Assembly: GCA_028280165.1 (NCBI GenBank)
Contig: JANQMI010000177.1
Span: 1-34,250 of the forward strand
Source of the DNA: Oceanicaulis sp.
GTDB taxonomy: Bacteria > Pseudomonadota > Alphaproteobacteria > Caulobacterales > Maricaulaceae
Direction of reading: 5' to 3'
Length of the DNA: 34,250 nt
The stretch's first letter is position 1. Each line of letters opens with the position of its first letter. The notes beneath the pieces were generated by a model, which was not told the origin of the DNA, did not search any database, and saw only the letters and a list, made by a program, of their open reading frames with translations. Below, piece by piece: positions 1 through 7,930 of this stretch. A program made the translations under genes and the position numbers.

Positions 1-584
1 CCAAGCGGGTCCAGCGAGGCCTCACCGCCCGCTTGCACCGCATAGCGGCGCGGATCGTCATCAAACCCTGCGGTCAGGCGCACAGATTGGCCCGCTTGCA
101 GGCCCGGATCGGGCTGAACGCTGAACGGGTTATCGGTAATAAACGCGTCGGCGATATGCAGCACCGTTGTGGGGTGACCCACCCCGGGCGAATAACTGCC
201 CACCCAGATCTCATAGGCTCCTGCGGCCGCATCGCTCAGGGTCAGGCCGGGATTATTGCCGTCCGCCCCATCATCATTGCAGCGTATGCGGCCGTCCGGG
301 CCGCGGACCACAAGGGTCAGGTCTTCATCGGCACCGGCGGCCATGGAGACCGTGCCGGCCTCGCCCAGAATAAGACGCGCACTGGGCGCGGGACTGATAT
401 AGCCGCTGCATCCGCTGGACAGCCAGGAGGCTGGCATGGCCCCGGCCGCCAGGACGACCAGGCTAGCCGGACGTTCGCCCGGCGACCAAGTCACATCGCC
501 ATAGGCCGGCGGACCTTCAAAGCTTTGGCCGAAAGCCGTCGAGGACATCGCGGCCCATAGGCCTGCAGCGAGCAAAATCCGCAT
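1..584 (-). CDS. Secreted PPC-like (pre-peptidase C-terminal-like) repeat protein, C-terminus truncated by window edge
   Basis: Own translation from ATG at 584: MRILLAAGLWAAMSSTAFGQSFEGPPAYGDVTW...DEDLTLVVRGPDGRIRCNDDGADGNNPGLTLSDAAAGAYEIWVGSYSPG...NPFSVQPDPGLQAGQSVRLTAGFDDDPRRYAVQAGGEASLDPL. It has a signal peptide and the same repeat as the next two genes. Absent from the ORF track because no stop lies inside the window. Confidence 0.8.
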   Translation of the reverse strand, partial: MRILLAAGLWAAMSSTAFGQSFEGPPAYGDVTWSPGERPASLVVLAAGAMPASWLSSGCSGYISPAPSARLILGEAGTVSMAAGADEDLTLVVRGPDGRIRCNDDGADGNNPGLTLSDAAAGAYEIWVGSYSPGVGHPTTVLHIADAFITDNPFSVQPDPGLQAGQSVRLTAGFDDDPRRYAVQAGGEASLDPL

Positions 585-646
585 GGAGTGGCTCCTTATT
601 CGTAGGACATGTGTGAGCGGCCGGTGCACGCCGTGATTCAGACCGT

Positions 647-1114
647 CTACTGGCTGGTGACTTCAGAAATATACAAAGTCGCCGACTGCAGGCTGGCGCT
701 GGCATAGGTGCCCACCCAGATGTCGTACTGGCCAGAGCCTGGATTAGAGAAGCGGTAAGACGGGTTCAGGCCATTGCCGCTGTCGTCATCGCAATACCAG
801 CGCCCGTCTGGGCCGTTGATCACCAATGTGGTGTCGCTGTCGGAATTCACCGAGAAGATCAGCGGGAAAGTCGAGCCAGCCGAATAATTCACCCGATAGT
901 CCGGTGCACTGGCCACGTAACCGCGGCAGCCCCCGCCCAAACCGGAGGCATCAATGCTGCCCCCTGAGCTCAGATTCACCGTGCGGGGATCATTGGTAAA
1001 ACCGGAATTCAAGCTGGTTGAGCCATAGGTGGGCGGCAGCGAGAAGTCCTGTGCAACTGCCGCTCCGGCAGTCAGTCCAGCAATCATAGTGCTCGCAGCA
1101 AGTCGTCGAAGCAT
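647..1114 (-). CDS. Small secreted single-repeat PPC-like protein
   Basis: MLRRLAASTMIAGLTAGAAVAQ signal peptide, then GSTSLNSGF..DPRTVNLSSGGSI...SDSDTTLVINGPDGRWYCDDD...SGQYDIWVGTY. Start placed at the internal Met (1114), which has a GGAGA-type RBS upstream; the ORF track start is 1132. Confidence 0.8.
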   Translation of the reverse strand: MLRRLAASTMIAGLTAGAAVAQDFSLPPTYGSTSLNSGFTNDPRTVNLSSGGSIDASGLGGGCRGYVASAPDYRVNYSAGSTFPLIFSVNSDSDTTLVINGPDGRWYCDDDSGNGLNPSYRFSNPGSGQYDIWVGTYASASLQSATLYISEVTSQ

Positions 1115-1207
1115 GTGGGTCTCCTTCCCCAAAAGGTGTCAGTCCCGTTCAAACCGGGCATTCAATGTGCCGGGCCACAGCCTTGCGGCCCGGAGGTCGG
1201 TCAAGGC

Positions 1208-2143
1208 TTACTTCCCGCTCGGGCCGTGGCCGAGCGCGATTTCGGAAATGCGTAGCGTGGTGCCTTGGCTGCCTTGTGAATACGTCCCGACATAAATGTC
1301 GTAGATCCCGCTGGTGCCCGGCGGGAAGCTGATCCCGGCATCGGTGCCATCGGCATCATCATTGCAGCGCCAATTCCCGTTCGGATCATTGATCGCCAGC
1401 GTCGTATCGGCCGACCCGGAGGTGTAGATATGCAGGTCGCTGGACCCCGAATAATTCAGCTGCAGGGTCGGCTCGGCGGTAATGTAGCCATTGCAGTAAT
1501 CGCCGGAGCTGATGGCGCTATTGGCGCTGATCGATCCCCCCGCCATCACCGAAATCTGGTGCGGGTCCGGCAGATAGCCGCCATACAGATCCACATTGCC
1601 ATACCGGGCGGGTAGGCTGATATCGACGCCCGAGCGCACCGCATATCCGCCCAGGCCCTGGCCGGCGCGGGTGTGTTCGCCGATTTCGGAGATGAACAGG
1701 GTGGCCGGAACGCCTGCGCCTGACGAATAGGTCCCAACCCAGACGTCGTAACGGCCCGATTGCGGATTATCAAACCGCACCAACGGGTTCAAAGGCTCCG
1801 CTGCGCCATCATCGTCGCAATACCAGCTGGTGTCGGGTCCATTGATGACCAGGGTCGTGTCGCTATCGGAATCCACGCTGAAAATCAGCGGAAAGCCACT
1901 GCCAGCGGTGTAATAGACCGAGAAATCGGGCGCATTGGCGATCGAGCCCCGGCAGCTTGAAAACCGGGTCTCAGCCCGGATCGAGCCGCCTGCGGTCAGC
2001 GTGCGCACCTGCGGATCGGGAATAAAGCCGGCTTCTAGCGTGATCGAGCCAAAAGCTGGCGCTTCGGTATAATCCTGCGCGGTCGCAGCCGATCCGGCGG
2101 CAAGCGCACAGAGTCCGGCTGTGAGATAAGAAAGTGTTTTCAT
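1208..2143 (-). CDS. Secreted protein with two tandem PPC-like repeats
   Basis: MKTLSYLTAGLCALAAGSAATAQ signal peptide. Two copies of the repeat, with DSDSDTTLVINGPDTSWYCDDD...YDVWVGTY and GSADTTLAINDPNGNWRCNDD...YDIYVGTY. Confidence 0.82.
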   Translation of the reverse strand: MKTLSYLTAGLCALAAGSAATAQDYTEAPAFGSITLEAGFIPDPQVRTLTAGGSIRAETRFSSCRGSIANAPDFSVYYTAGSGFPLIFSVDSDSDTTLVINGPDTSWYCDDDGAAEPLNPLVRFDNPQSGRYDVWVGTYSSGAGVPATLFISEIGEHTRAGQGLGGYAVRSGVDISLPARYGNVDLYGGYLPDPHQISVMAGGSISANSAISSGDYCNGYITAEPTLQLNYSGSSDLHIYTSGSADTTLAINDPNGNWRCNDDADGTDAGISFPPGTSGIYDIYVGTYSQGSQGTTLRISEIALGHGPSGK

Positions 2144-2335
2144 CTGTGTCCCCTATTGATGATCGGGCGCTCCAGCGGCACGCCGCCGGAAAGGCCTGAG
2201 AATAAAATCAATCCCTGAGGCGAGCTTACGTCCTTCGTTCCTCAAATTCCAACGATACCTTGCGGTAAGGCGAAACTGGGGCGCAATGACGCATTATTTA
2301 TGGGGGTATCGCAATGCAAGCGCACGCCGCGCAAG

Positions 2336-2367
2336 AAAAACCCCGCCAGCGCAAATGCGGGGCGGGG
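2336..2367 (-). terminator. Rho-independent terminator downstream of infC
   Basis: Minus-strand reading CCCCGCC-(13 nt)-GGCGGGG-TTTTT; arms at 2341-2347 and 2361-2367, T-tract complement at 2336-2340. Confidence 0.8.
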
Positions 2368-2401
2368 CTTGTCTAATGTCGATGCTTGCGCAGGCGAATG
2401 A

Positions 2402-2941
2402 CTAGCGCGGTGCCATCACCATAATCATCTGGCGGCCTTCGAGCTTGGGCTCGAGCTCCACCTTGGCCACTTCGTCAAAGTCGGCCTTCACGCGCTGCAT
2501 GACGTCCATGCCGCGGCTCTGGTGGGCCATTTCACGGCCGCGGAAGCGCAGGGTCACCTTCACCTTGTCGCCGTCTTCAAAGAAGCGGGTCATGGCTTTG
2601 GTTTTCACCTGATAATCGTGCACGTCGATGTTCGGACGCATCTTAATTTCTTTGACGTCCTGGGTTTTCTGCTTCTTGCGCGCTTCGGCTTTTTTCTTCT
2701 GTTCCTGATATTTCAGCTTGCCGTAATCGATAATCTTACAGACAGGCGGATCAGCGTTGGGGGACACTTCCACAAGGTCCAGCCCCGCTTCCTCGGCAGC
2801 TTCTAGCGCGGCTTCAACGGGCATAATGCCCTGTTTTTCACCCTCTTCATCGATGAGGAGAACCCGGGCGGTCCGGATTTCTCTATTAATTCGCGGGCCT
2901 TCCTTCTTGGGCGGCGGCGCGGCGTGCGGACGTCGAGCTAT
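2402..2941 (-). CDS. infC: Translation initiation factor IF-3, proposed AUA start
   Basis: IF3 sequence ...[82 protein letters not shown]... The conserved N-terminus lies upstream of the ORF-track ATG (2824). The frame is open to a stop at 2990-2992 with no ATG/GTG/TTG; ATA at 2941 has GGAG 7 nt upstream. Confidence 0.93.
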   Translation of the reverse strand: MARRPHAAPPPKKEGPRINREIRTARVLLIDEEGEKQGIMPVEAALEAAEEAGLDLVEVSPNADPPVCKIIDYGKLKYQEQKKKAEARKKQKTQDVKEIKMRPNIDVHDYQVKTKAMTRFFEDGDKVKVTLRFRGREMAHQSRGMDVMQRVKADFDEVAKVELEPKLEGRQMIMVMAPR

Positions 2942-3046
2942 GCGTCTTCTCCATGGTGACTGCAGGTCAATTGAAGCGACAAGGATACCTCATCCTTGCG
3001 CAGGGAAACAGCGAATATCGCGATCAGGGTTGTAAGATCAAGCATC

Positions 3047-4036
3047 TCACGCCGCATGGGCGTTATGCTCAAAGCCGCCCGCACAGCGCATGGCCTGCAC
3101 CGCTTCGGGGGCGCTGATCTGAGCCAGGGTCGGGGCGAACATCATCACGGTGGGCAAACGGCCGCGCGGCGCGGTCTCCACTGGCGCGCGCTCGCCGGCG
3201 TTAAACTGAACCGCAGGGGCCCCGGCGGCCACCAGCAGGTGGAGCAAAGGCACATCCTCGCCAAAGGCAAAACTGGCCTGTCGGCCAAGGCCTGCCAGCT
3301 GAACCAGATCGGCGCGCCCGGTCAGGTCGCGGGCACCGGGCACCATCTGGGCCACATAGCGCCCCAGCTCGCGCGTCGTGGGCCCGCCAATGACCACCGG
3401 CTCCACATCCTGTTCGATCAAATCATGGGCCAGCGAGGCCCAGCGTTCCTTGGGCCAGCGCAGCGGGGGTGAGCTGTCATCGCCCGCCGGCGCAAACAGC
3501 GCGAACTTGCCATGCAGCCCGAAATAGGCCGGGTCGAGCGTGCGCGAGCGCTTGGCCACAAAGTCTACCCAGTCGAGATCGGGCGGTTCGGCTTCGCCCA
3601 GGCGCACTTCAGCGGGGCCTTTCAGACCGGCCGCAGCCAGCTTGCCGGCCATCTGATCGAGCGGGTGGCCGTCTTCAAGCGCGCCGGGGGCCGCATCGAC
3701 CCAGCCGCCTTTGGCAAAGCGCGCCGCGTTGCGGATTTTCTTGCCCGCCTGGCCGGCGCCCAGATCATAGATGAGGTCGAAGCGCGAATTGCGCGCCGCT
3801 TTCAAGCGATCGAAAAACCCCTGCTTGGCCGTGGCGGCCAGTTCCGCCTCGACCGCATCGAAATAGGGGCAGTGTTTGAGCAGTTTCTCGAACTCCTCAC
3901 CGCACAGCAGCGTGATGCGCGCTTTGCGGTGATGCTCCCGGATGGCGCGCGCACCAGCGAGCATCCGCACAACCTCGGCCAGGCCGCCATCGTGCAGGAT
4001 CAGAATCTGTTCTTTTTGCGGTTCGCTCATCGCCAT
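3047..4036 (-). CDS. Glycosyltransferase family 9 (heptosyltransferase-like)
   Basis: ILILHDGGLAEVVRMLAGARAIREHHRKARITLLC...VVIGGPTTRELGRYVAQMVPGARDLTGRADLVQLAGLGRQASFAFGEDVPLLHLLVAAGAPAVQF is typical of ADP-heptose:LPS heptosyltransferase-like proteins. Confidence 0.85.
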   Translation of the reverse strand: MAMSEPQKEQILILHDGGLAEVVRMLAGARAIREHHRKARITLLCGEEFEKLLKHCPYFDAVEAELAATAKQGFFDRLKAARNSRFDLIYDLGAGQAGKKIRNAARFAKGGWVDAAPGALEDGHPLDQMAGKLAAAGLKGPAEVRLGEAEPPDLDWVDFVAKRSRTLDPAYFGLHGKFALFAPAGDDSSPPLRWPKERWASLAHDLIEQDVEPVVIGGPTTRELGRYVAQMVPGARDLTGRADLVQLAGLGRQASFAFGEDVPLLHLLVAAGAPAVQFNAGERAPVETAPRGRLPTVMMFAPTLAQISAPEAVQAMRCAGGFEHNAHAA

Positions 4037-4040
4037 GGCG

Positions 4041-5159
4041 CTACTCTATTAGCTCGCGATAAACCCGCAAGGTGGCGGCTTGAAGCGATTGGGTCGAGAA
4101 CTGCGCTGCAATGCGAGCCCGTGACGCTTTTGCCATAGCGGTGGCGGCGCTGGGCTCCAGATCCAGGGCCTGACCCAAGGCGTCGCGCCATGGCTCAACC
4201 TGGCCCGGCTCGGCCAGCCAACCGGCGATGTCCGGCGCGACGACCTCCATCGCGCCGCCATGCCGGCTGGCGATAACCGGACGGCCCATGGCCTGGGCCT
4301 CAGCCGCAGTCCGCCCAAAGGCTTCCGGGTCGAGCGAGGGGCAAACCACCACGTCCGCTGCGGCGTAGGCGCTCGCCATGTCGCGCGCATGGCCAGGCAG
4401 GGCAAGGCGGATACCGTTCGCTTCCGCTGTAGACGTCAGCTCATCGACATAGTCGGTGCGCCCCTGGGCATCGCCTAAGCAGACCAGCACGCAGCGATCC
4501 TTGCCCTCAAACGCGGCCAGCACCTCAAGGAAAAAGGCTTGGCCCTTCCATCGGGTCAGGCGGGCCGGCAATAGGATGATGCGATCGGCGTCGCGCGCGC
4601 CCCAGCTGTCGCGCAAGGCGGCCACCGCCTCATCCGTCACCCCAGTCGGGTCCATCAGTGATAGATCAACGCCGCGTGGGATCACCCGCAGGCGGTCTGC
4701 ACCGACGCCATGCTCAGCGCGCACATGGTTGGCAATGAACTTAGAATTGGCGATCACCCGCTCACCGGCCGCCATCACCGCATTATAGCGCCGTTTCAGC
4801 GACGATTTGGCGTTATAGGTGCCATGATAGGTCGTCACATAGTGCACGCCCGCACGCCGGGCCGCCCATTTTGCACTCCACGCTGGCGCACGGGACCGGG
4901 CGTGGATGATGTCGATGCCCTCACGGCGCGCAGTCCCGGCCAGCCGCCCAGCATTCATCCAGATCGACACCGGGTTCTTCGTCTTCATATCCAGGCGCAC
5001 CAGCTCACCGCCCACCGCCTTGAGATCCGCCTCCAAGCGTCCGCCTCGGCTGGCCACCAGGGCCCGGCCGCCGGATGCAATAATCGCTTCGGCCACTTCG
5101 ATTGTGGTCCGTTCCGCGCCGCCGGCGTTCAGCTCTGGGATGACTTGGAGGATATTCAC
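4041..5159 (-). CDS. Glycosyltransferase family 4 (group 1)
   Basis: MNILQVIPELNAGGAERTTIEVAEAI...ILLPARLTRWKGQAFFLEVLAAF...YAAADVVVCPSLDPEAFGRTAAEAQAMGRPVIASRHGGAMEVV. Probably co-transcribed with the GT9 gene (4-nt gap). Confidence 0.9.
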   Translation of the reverse strand: MNILQVIPELNAGGAERTTIEVAEAIIASGGRALVASRGGRLEADLKAVGGELVRLDMKTKNPVSIWMNAGRLAGTARREGIDIIHARSRAPAWSAKWAARRAGVHYVTTYHGTYNAKSSLKRRYNAVMAAGERVIANSKFIANHVRAEHGVGADRLRVIPRGVDLSLMDPTGVTDEAVAALRDSWGARDADRIILLPARLTRWKGQAFFLEVLAAFEGKDRCVLVCLGDAQGRTDYVDELTSTAEANGIRLALPGHARDMASAYAAADVVVCPSLDPEAFGRTAAEAQAMGRPVIASRHGGAMEVVAPDIAGWLAEPGQVEPWRDALGQALDLEPSAATAMAKASRARIAAQFSTQSLQAATLRVYRELIE

Positions 5160-5257
5160 TTGGCGCTCTACCTGGGCACTCGCGGGGCTTGCCGCAAGCT
5201 CTAAAGCCCGTCACATACCGCTCTGACGCCGCCGAGCCAACGCGAAAGGACTGCCCA

Positions 5258-6001
5258 ATGTCTGAGATACAGCGTCTAGACCGCGGGGACGGCCACCAAA
5301 TCGCCTATGTGAAACACGCCGGTGAGGGCCCGACCGTGGTCTTTCTGGGCGGCTTTCGCTCCGACATGACGGGCACCAAAGCCATGCATCTCGATGCCTG
5401 GGCGCGGGACGCGGGGCGGTCCTTCCTGCGCTTTGACTATTTTGGCCATGGCCAATCCAGCGGGGACTGGGCGGACGCCACCATCACCCGCTGGCGCGAC
5501 GATACGCTCGCCGCGCTGGACCAGCTCACCGACGGCCCGCTCGTGCTGGTAGGCTCATCCATGGGCGGATGGATGGCGCTTCTGGCCGCGATGGACCGGC
5601 CAGACCGCGTCCAAGCCCTTGTGCTGATCGCCCCTGCAGCGGATTTCACCGAAGCCCTGATGTGGGAGCAATTTCCGTTGCATATTCGCGAAGCCATTGA
5701 CACCGACGGCGTCTGGATGGCCCCCAGCGCTTATGGCGATCCCTATCCGATCACCAAAGCCCTGATCGAAGATGGCCGCCAATGGTCGATCCTGAACGCG
5801 CCCATCCCGGTAACCTGCCCCATCGAAATTATCCAGGGTTATGCCGATCCGGATGTGCCCTGGACCCATGCGATGCGCACGGTGGATGCGTTGGATAGTC
5901 CGGACATCACGATCACGCTGACCAAATCCGGCGATCACCGGTTATCGGGCGAGGCGGATCTGGCGCGGTTGGTGGAGGCGGTGGAGCGGGTCTCGCGCTA
6001 G
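5258..6001 (+). CDS. Alpha/beta hydrolase
   Basis: FLRFDYFGHGQSSGDW...LVLVGSSMGGWMALLAA (nucleophile elbow GSSMGG)...GYADPDVPW...SGDHRLS. RBS GAAAGGA upstream of ATG 5258. Confidence 0.9.
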   Translation: MSEIQRLDRGDGHQIAYVKHAGEGPTVVFLGGFRSDMTGTKAMHLDAWARDAGRSFLRFDYFGHGQSSGDWADATITRWRDDTLAALDQLTDGPLVLVGSSMGGWMALLAAMDRPDRVQALVLIAPAADFTEALMWEQFPLHIREAIDTDGVWMAPSAYGDPYPITKALIEDGRQWSILNAPIPVTCPIEIIQGYADPDVPWTHAMRTVDALDSPDITITLTKSGDHRLSGEADLARLVEAVERVSR

Positions 6002-6202
6002 CCCGCAGGGACGCCCGCTCGGATTTCAGCGAGGTGATTGCGCTCGGCCTCCAATCCCGCTCCGCCCCGCTGACCTGCAGGGCCTTTAAGCGTGACCACC
6101 GTCATGTCGGGGTGAGCCCTCCCTCAACACCCCGCCTGCGACCTTCAGCTCTGGCCTCGATTGGACGGATGGCGCGACACCACCCCGCCACGGACGGCGA
6201 TC

Positions 6203-6222
6203 ACGAATGAGCGTTCACTCCA
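6203..6222. repeat. Palindrome copy 1 (acgaatgagc|gttcactcca)
   Basis: Divergent copy of GTGAGTGAGC|GCTCACTCAC. Confidence 0.7.
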
Positions 6223-6294
6223 GTGCCGTTGGCGCGGGCGTCAGCACCGGCCCAGTTTTAACGCGCTGCCATAACAGGTCCCAGACCCATCCGG

Positions 6295-6314
6295 GTGAGT
6301 GAGCGTTCACTCAT
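6295..6314. repeat. Palindrome copy 2 (gtgagtgagc|gttcactcat)
   Basis: Two mismatches to the 20-mer. Confidence 0.85.
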
Positions 6315-6640
6315 AAGAGCCTTGTCGTGAGCCTTTTGGGAGCCTTGAGCTCTGTGCCTTGGGGCGGTGTGGAATTGGGGTTGGGCGTGCGGGACTAGGG
6401 TTCAAGGCTCAAGTTTGGGGCCCGAGACTAGGGTTCGAGGTTCAATGTTCAAGGCTCGGTGCCCAACCCGATTGGTGTCGTCCTGCGCTCTGGAGCGGGC
6501 GTGTTCAGCCCTCACTTGGGGCCTCGACGCAGGCGTGTGGCGGTCACTCAACGCGGCATGTTGCCAGTGCGGCAACGCCCACACCCAAACGGGCACAGGC
6601 CGAACGAGACACAGTTCGAACGAGACACAGGCCGACCTTT

Positions 6641-6660
6641 GTGAGTGAGCGCTCACTCAC
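6641..6660. repeat. Palindrome copy 3 (gtgagtgagc|gctcactcac), perfect
   Basis: Exact 20-bp self-reverse-complement. Confidence 0.95.
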
Positions 6661-6914
6661 CCTGCTTTGCGTGGGGCCTTCTTAGAACCTTGAGCTCTGT
6701 GCTCCGGGCGTGCGGGAATGGAGTCATGGCCGAAGGCTGAGTGTTTGGGGCTCAGGTCTCAATCCCAGTGGTCCTTCACCAAGCGCTCTGTGATCGACGC
6801 TTCAGCCCTCCCCTGGAGCCTTCTCGAAGGCGGGTTGCGGTCACTCAAGGCGGCATAGGGCGAGGCCGGCAAAATAGCGGGCGTGGGGCCAAAACAGGGC
6901 GCAGCTCGACCTTG

Positions 6915-6934
6915 GTGGGTGAGCGCTCACTCAT
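6915..6934. repeat. Palindrome copy 4 (gtgggtgagc|gctcactcat)
   Basis: Two mismatches to the 20-mer. Confidence 0.9.
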
Positions 6935-7227
6935 GAAAGCCTTGCTGAGAGCTTTTCCGAGCTTTGAGGTCTGCGCCTTGGGGTGTGGGGCGGGAAATGC
7001 GGCTTCAGGGTTCAAGGCTCAAGTCTTGAGCGCAGTCTACCGTTCAGGGTTGAGAGTTCAGGGCTTGACCTTCAATCCCAATGGGTCTCGCCAAGCGCTC
7101 TGGCGCGCGCGCTCAGCCCCCCGTGGACCCCCACGCAGGGGGCAAAGCCATTTAAGGATGCATATTGCCAATGCGGCAACGCCCACATCCAAACGGGCAC
7201 GGCCCGAATGGGTACAGACCGACCTTT

Positions 7228-7247
7228 GTGAGTGAGCGCTCACTTAC
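7228..7247. repeat. Palindrome copy 5 (gtgagtgagc|gctcacttac)
   Basis: One mismatch to the 20-mer. Confidence 0.92.
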
Positions 7248-7445
7248 TTTGAGGTTGGCTCCTATCCGTTCGCGGATGAAAACTAGAGCGTTGAGCGGGG
7301 AGGCTGGATCGCCGGAGGGGTGTTTTTTGGCGCTTAAGGCTCTGTGTTTGGAGCTTTGGTTTCAGAGCGCCCGTCCCAGGTCGAAGTGGCTCAGCGCACG
7401 AGGCTTGGCGACCTGCCGACCGCCTCCAGCAATCCATGCAAGCCA

Positions 7446-7465
7446 GTGAGTGAACGCTCACTCAC
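7446..7465. repeat. Palindrome copy 6 (gtgagtgaac|gctcactcac)
   Basis: One mismatch to the 20-mer. Confidence 0.92.
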
Positions 7466-7550
7466 TTAGGCGGGTCTCTGCTTCTGCCGACGTGACGATC
7501 GGGGTGCGAGGTTTAGGGATCAGGCCGGGGTGGCCGGAGGTCTGGGCCCT

Positions 7551-7718
7551 GAGCTTCAGGCGTAGAGCTTCAGGCCCGGAGTTCAAGCCCAGATCTCAAG
7601 ACCCATAGTTCGAGGCTTGGCGTTCATGGCCAGGAGCTCTAGGCCTGGCGTTCTGGATCGGGGGCTCAGGGTTCGGCGTCCACAACTCAGGGCTCTGCCG
7701 CCCCCGTTCAACGTCAAA
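7551..7718. repeat. Degenerate 14-bp tandem repeat, about 12 units without indels
   Basis: Consecutive 14-mers: gagcttcaggcgta/gagcttcaggcccg/gagttcaagcccag/atctcaagacccat/agttcgaggcttgg/cgttcatggccagg/agctctaggcctgg/cgttctggatcggg/ggctcagggttcgg/cgtccacaactcag/ggctctgccgcccc/cgttcaacgtcaaa. Confidence 0.75.
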
Positions 7719-7798
7719 GGGCTTATACCGCGCCGTCTCTAACCCCGCATAAGCCTGGTCCTAATGACGCCGCCAGATCCCGTCGCAGACGACCATTC

Positions 7799-7818
7799 GT
7801 GAGTGAGCGCTCACTCAT
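7799..7818. repeat. Palindrome copy 7 (gtgagtgagc|gctcactcat)
   Basis: One mismatch to the 20-mer. Confidence 0.92.
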
Positions 7819-7930
7819 GGATGGGGCGGGCACCTAGTCTTGCGCGGACGAATCCTCGCGCGCGGCGCGACTTGGGGGCGGCGGTGGAGCGGGTTTGGCG
7901 TTCGCGGGCGAAGCTGTATCGGCGTGGAAC

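Larger units (their letters stand above)
6002..7930. other. ~1.9 kb gap between convergent genes with palindromes and degenerate repeats
   Basis: Lies between the 3' ends of the hydrolase (+) and the DUF1905 gene (-). ORFs here have no recognisable domains and are built from the repeats. Confidence 0.75.

Noticed and set aside
1170-1193. CCGGGCC-N10-GGCCCGG hairpin between two secreted-protein genes as a terminator
   Set aside because: No T-tract on the transcribed strand; it may just be a small extragenic hairpin.
6359-7461. Many 60-164 aa ORFs in both strands of the palindrome region, some sharing MSAHSQRS or PTFVSERSLT segments
   Set aside because: Shared peptides are translations of the palindrome and flanking repeats in several frames; no RBS pattern or recognisable domain. 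Treated as non-coding.
6203-7818. CRISPR array
   Set aside because: Repeats are palindromic, spacing is 92-353 bp and irregular, the intervals are themselves related, and no cas genes are nearby.
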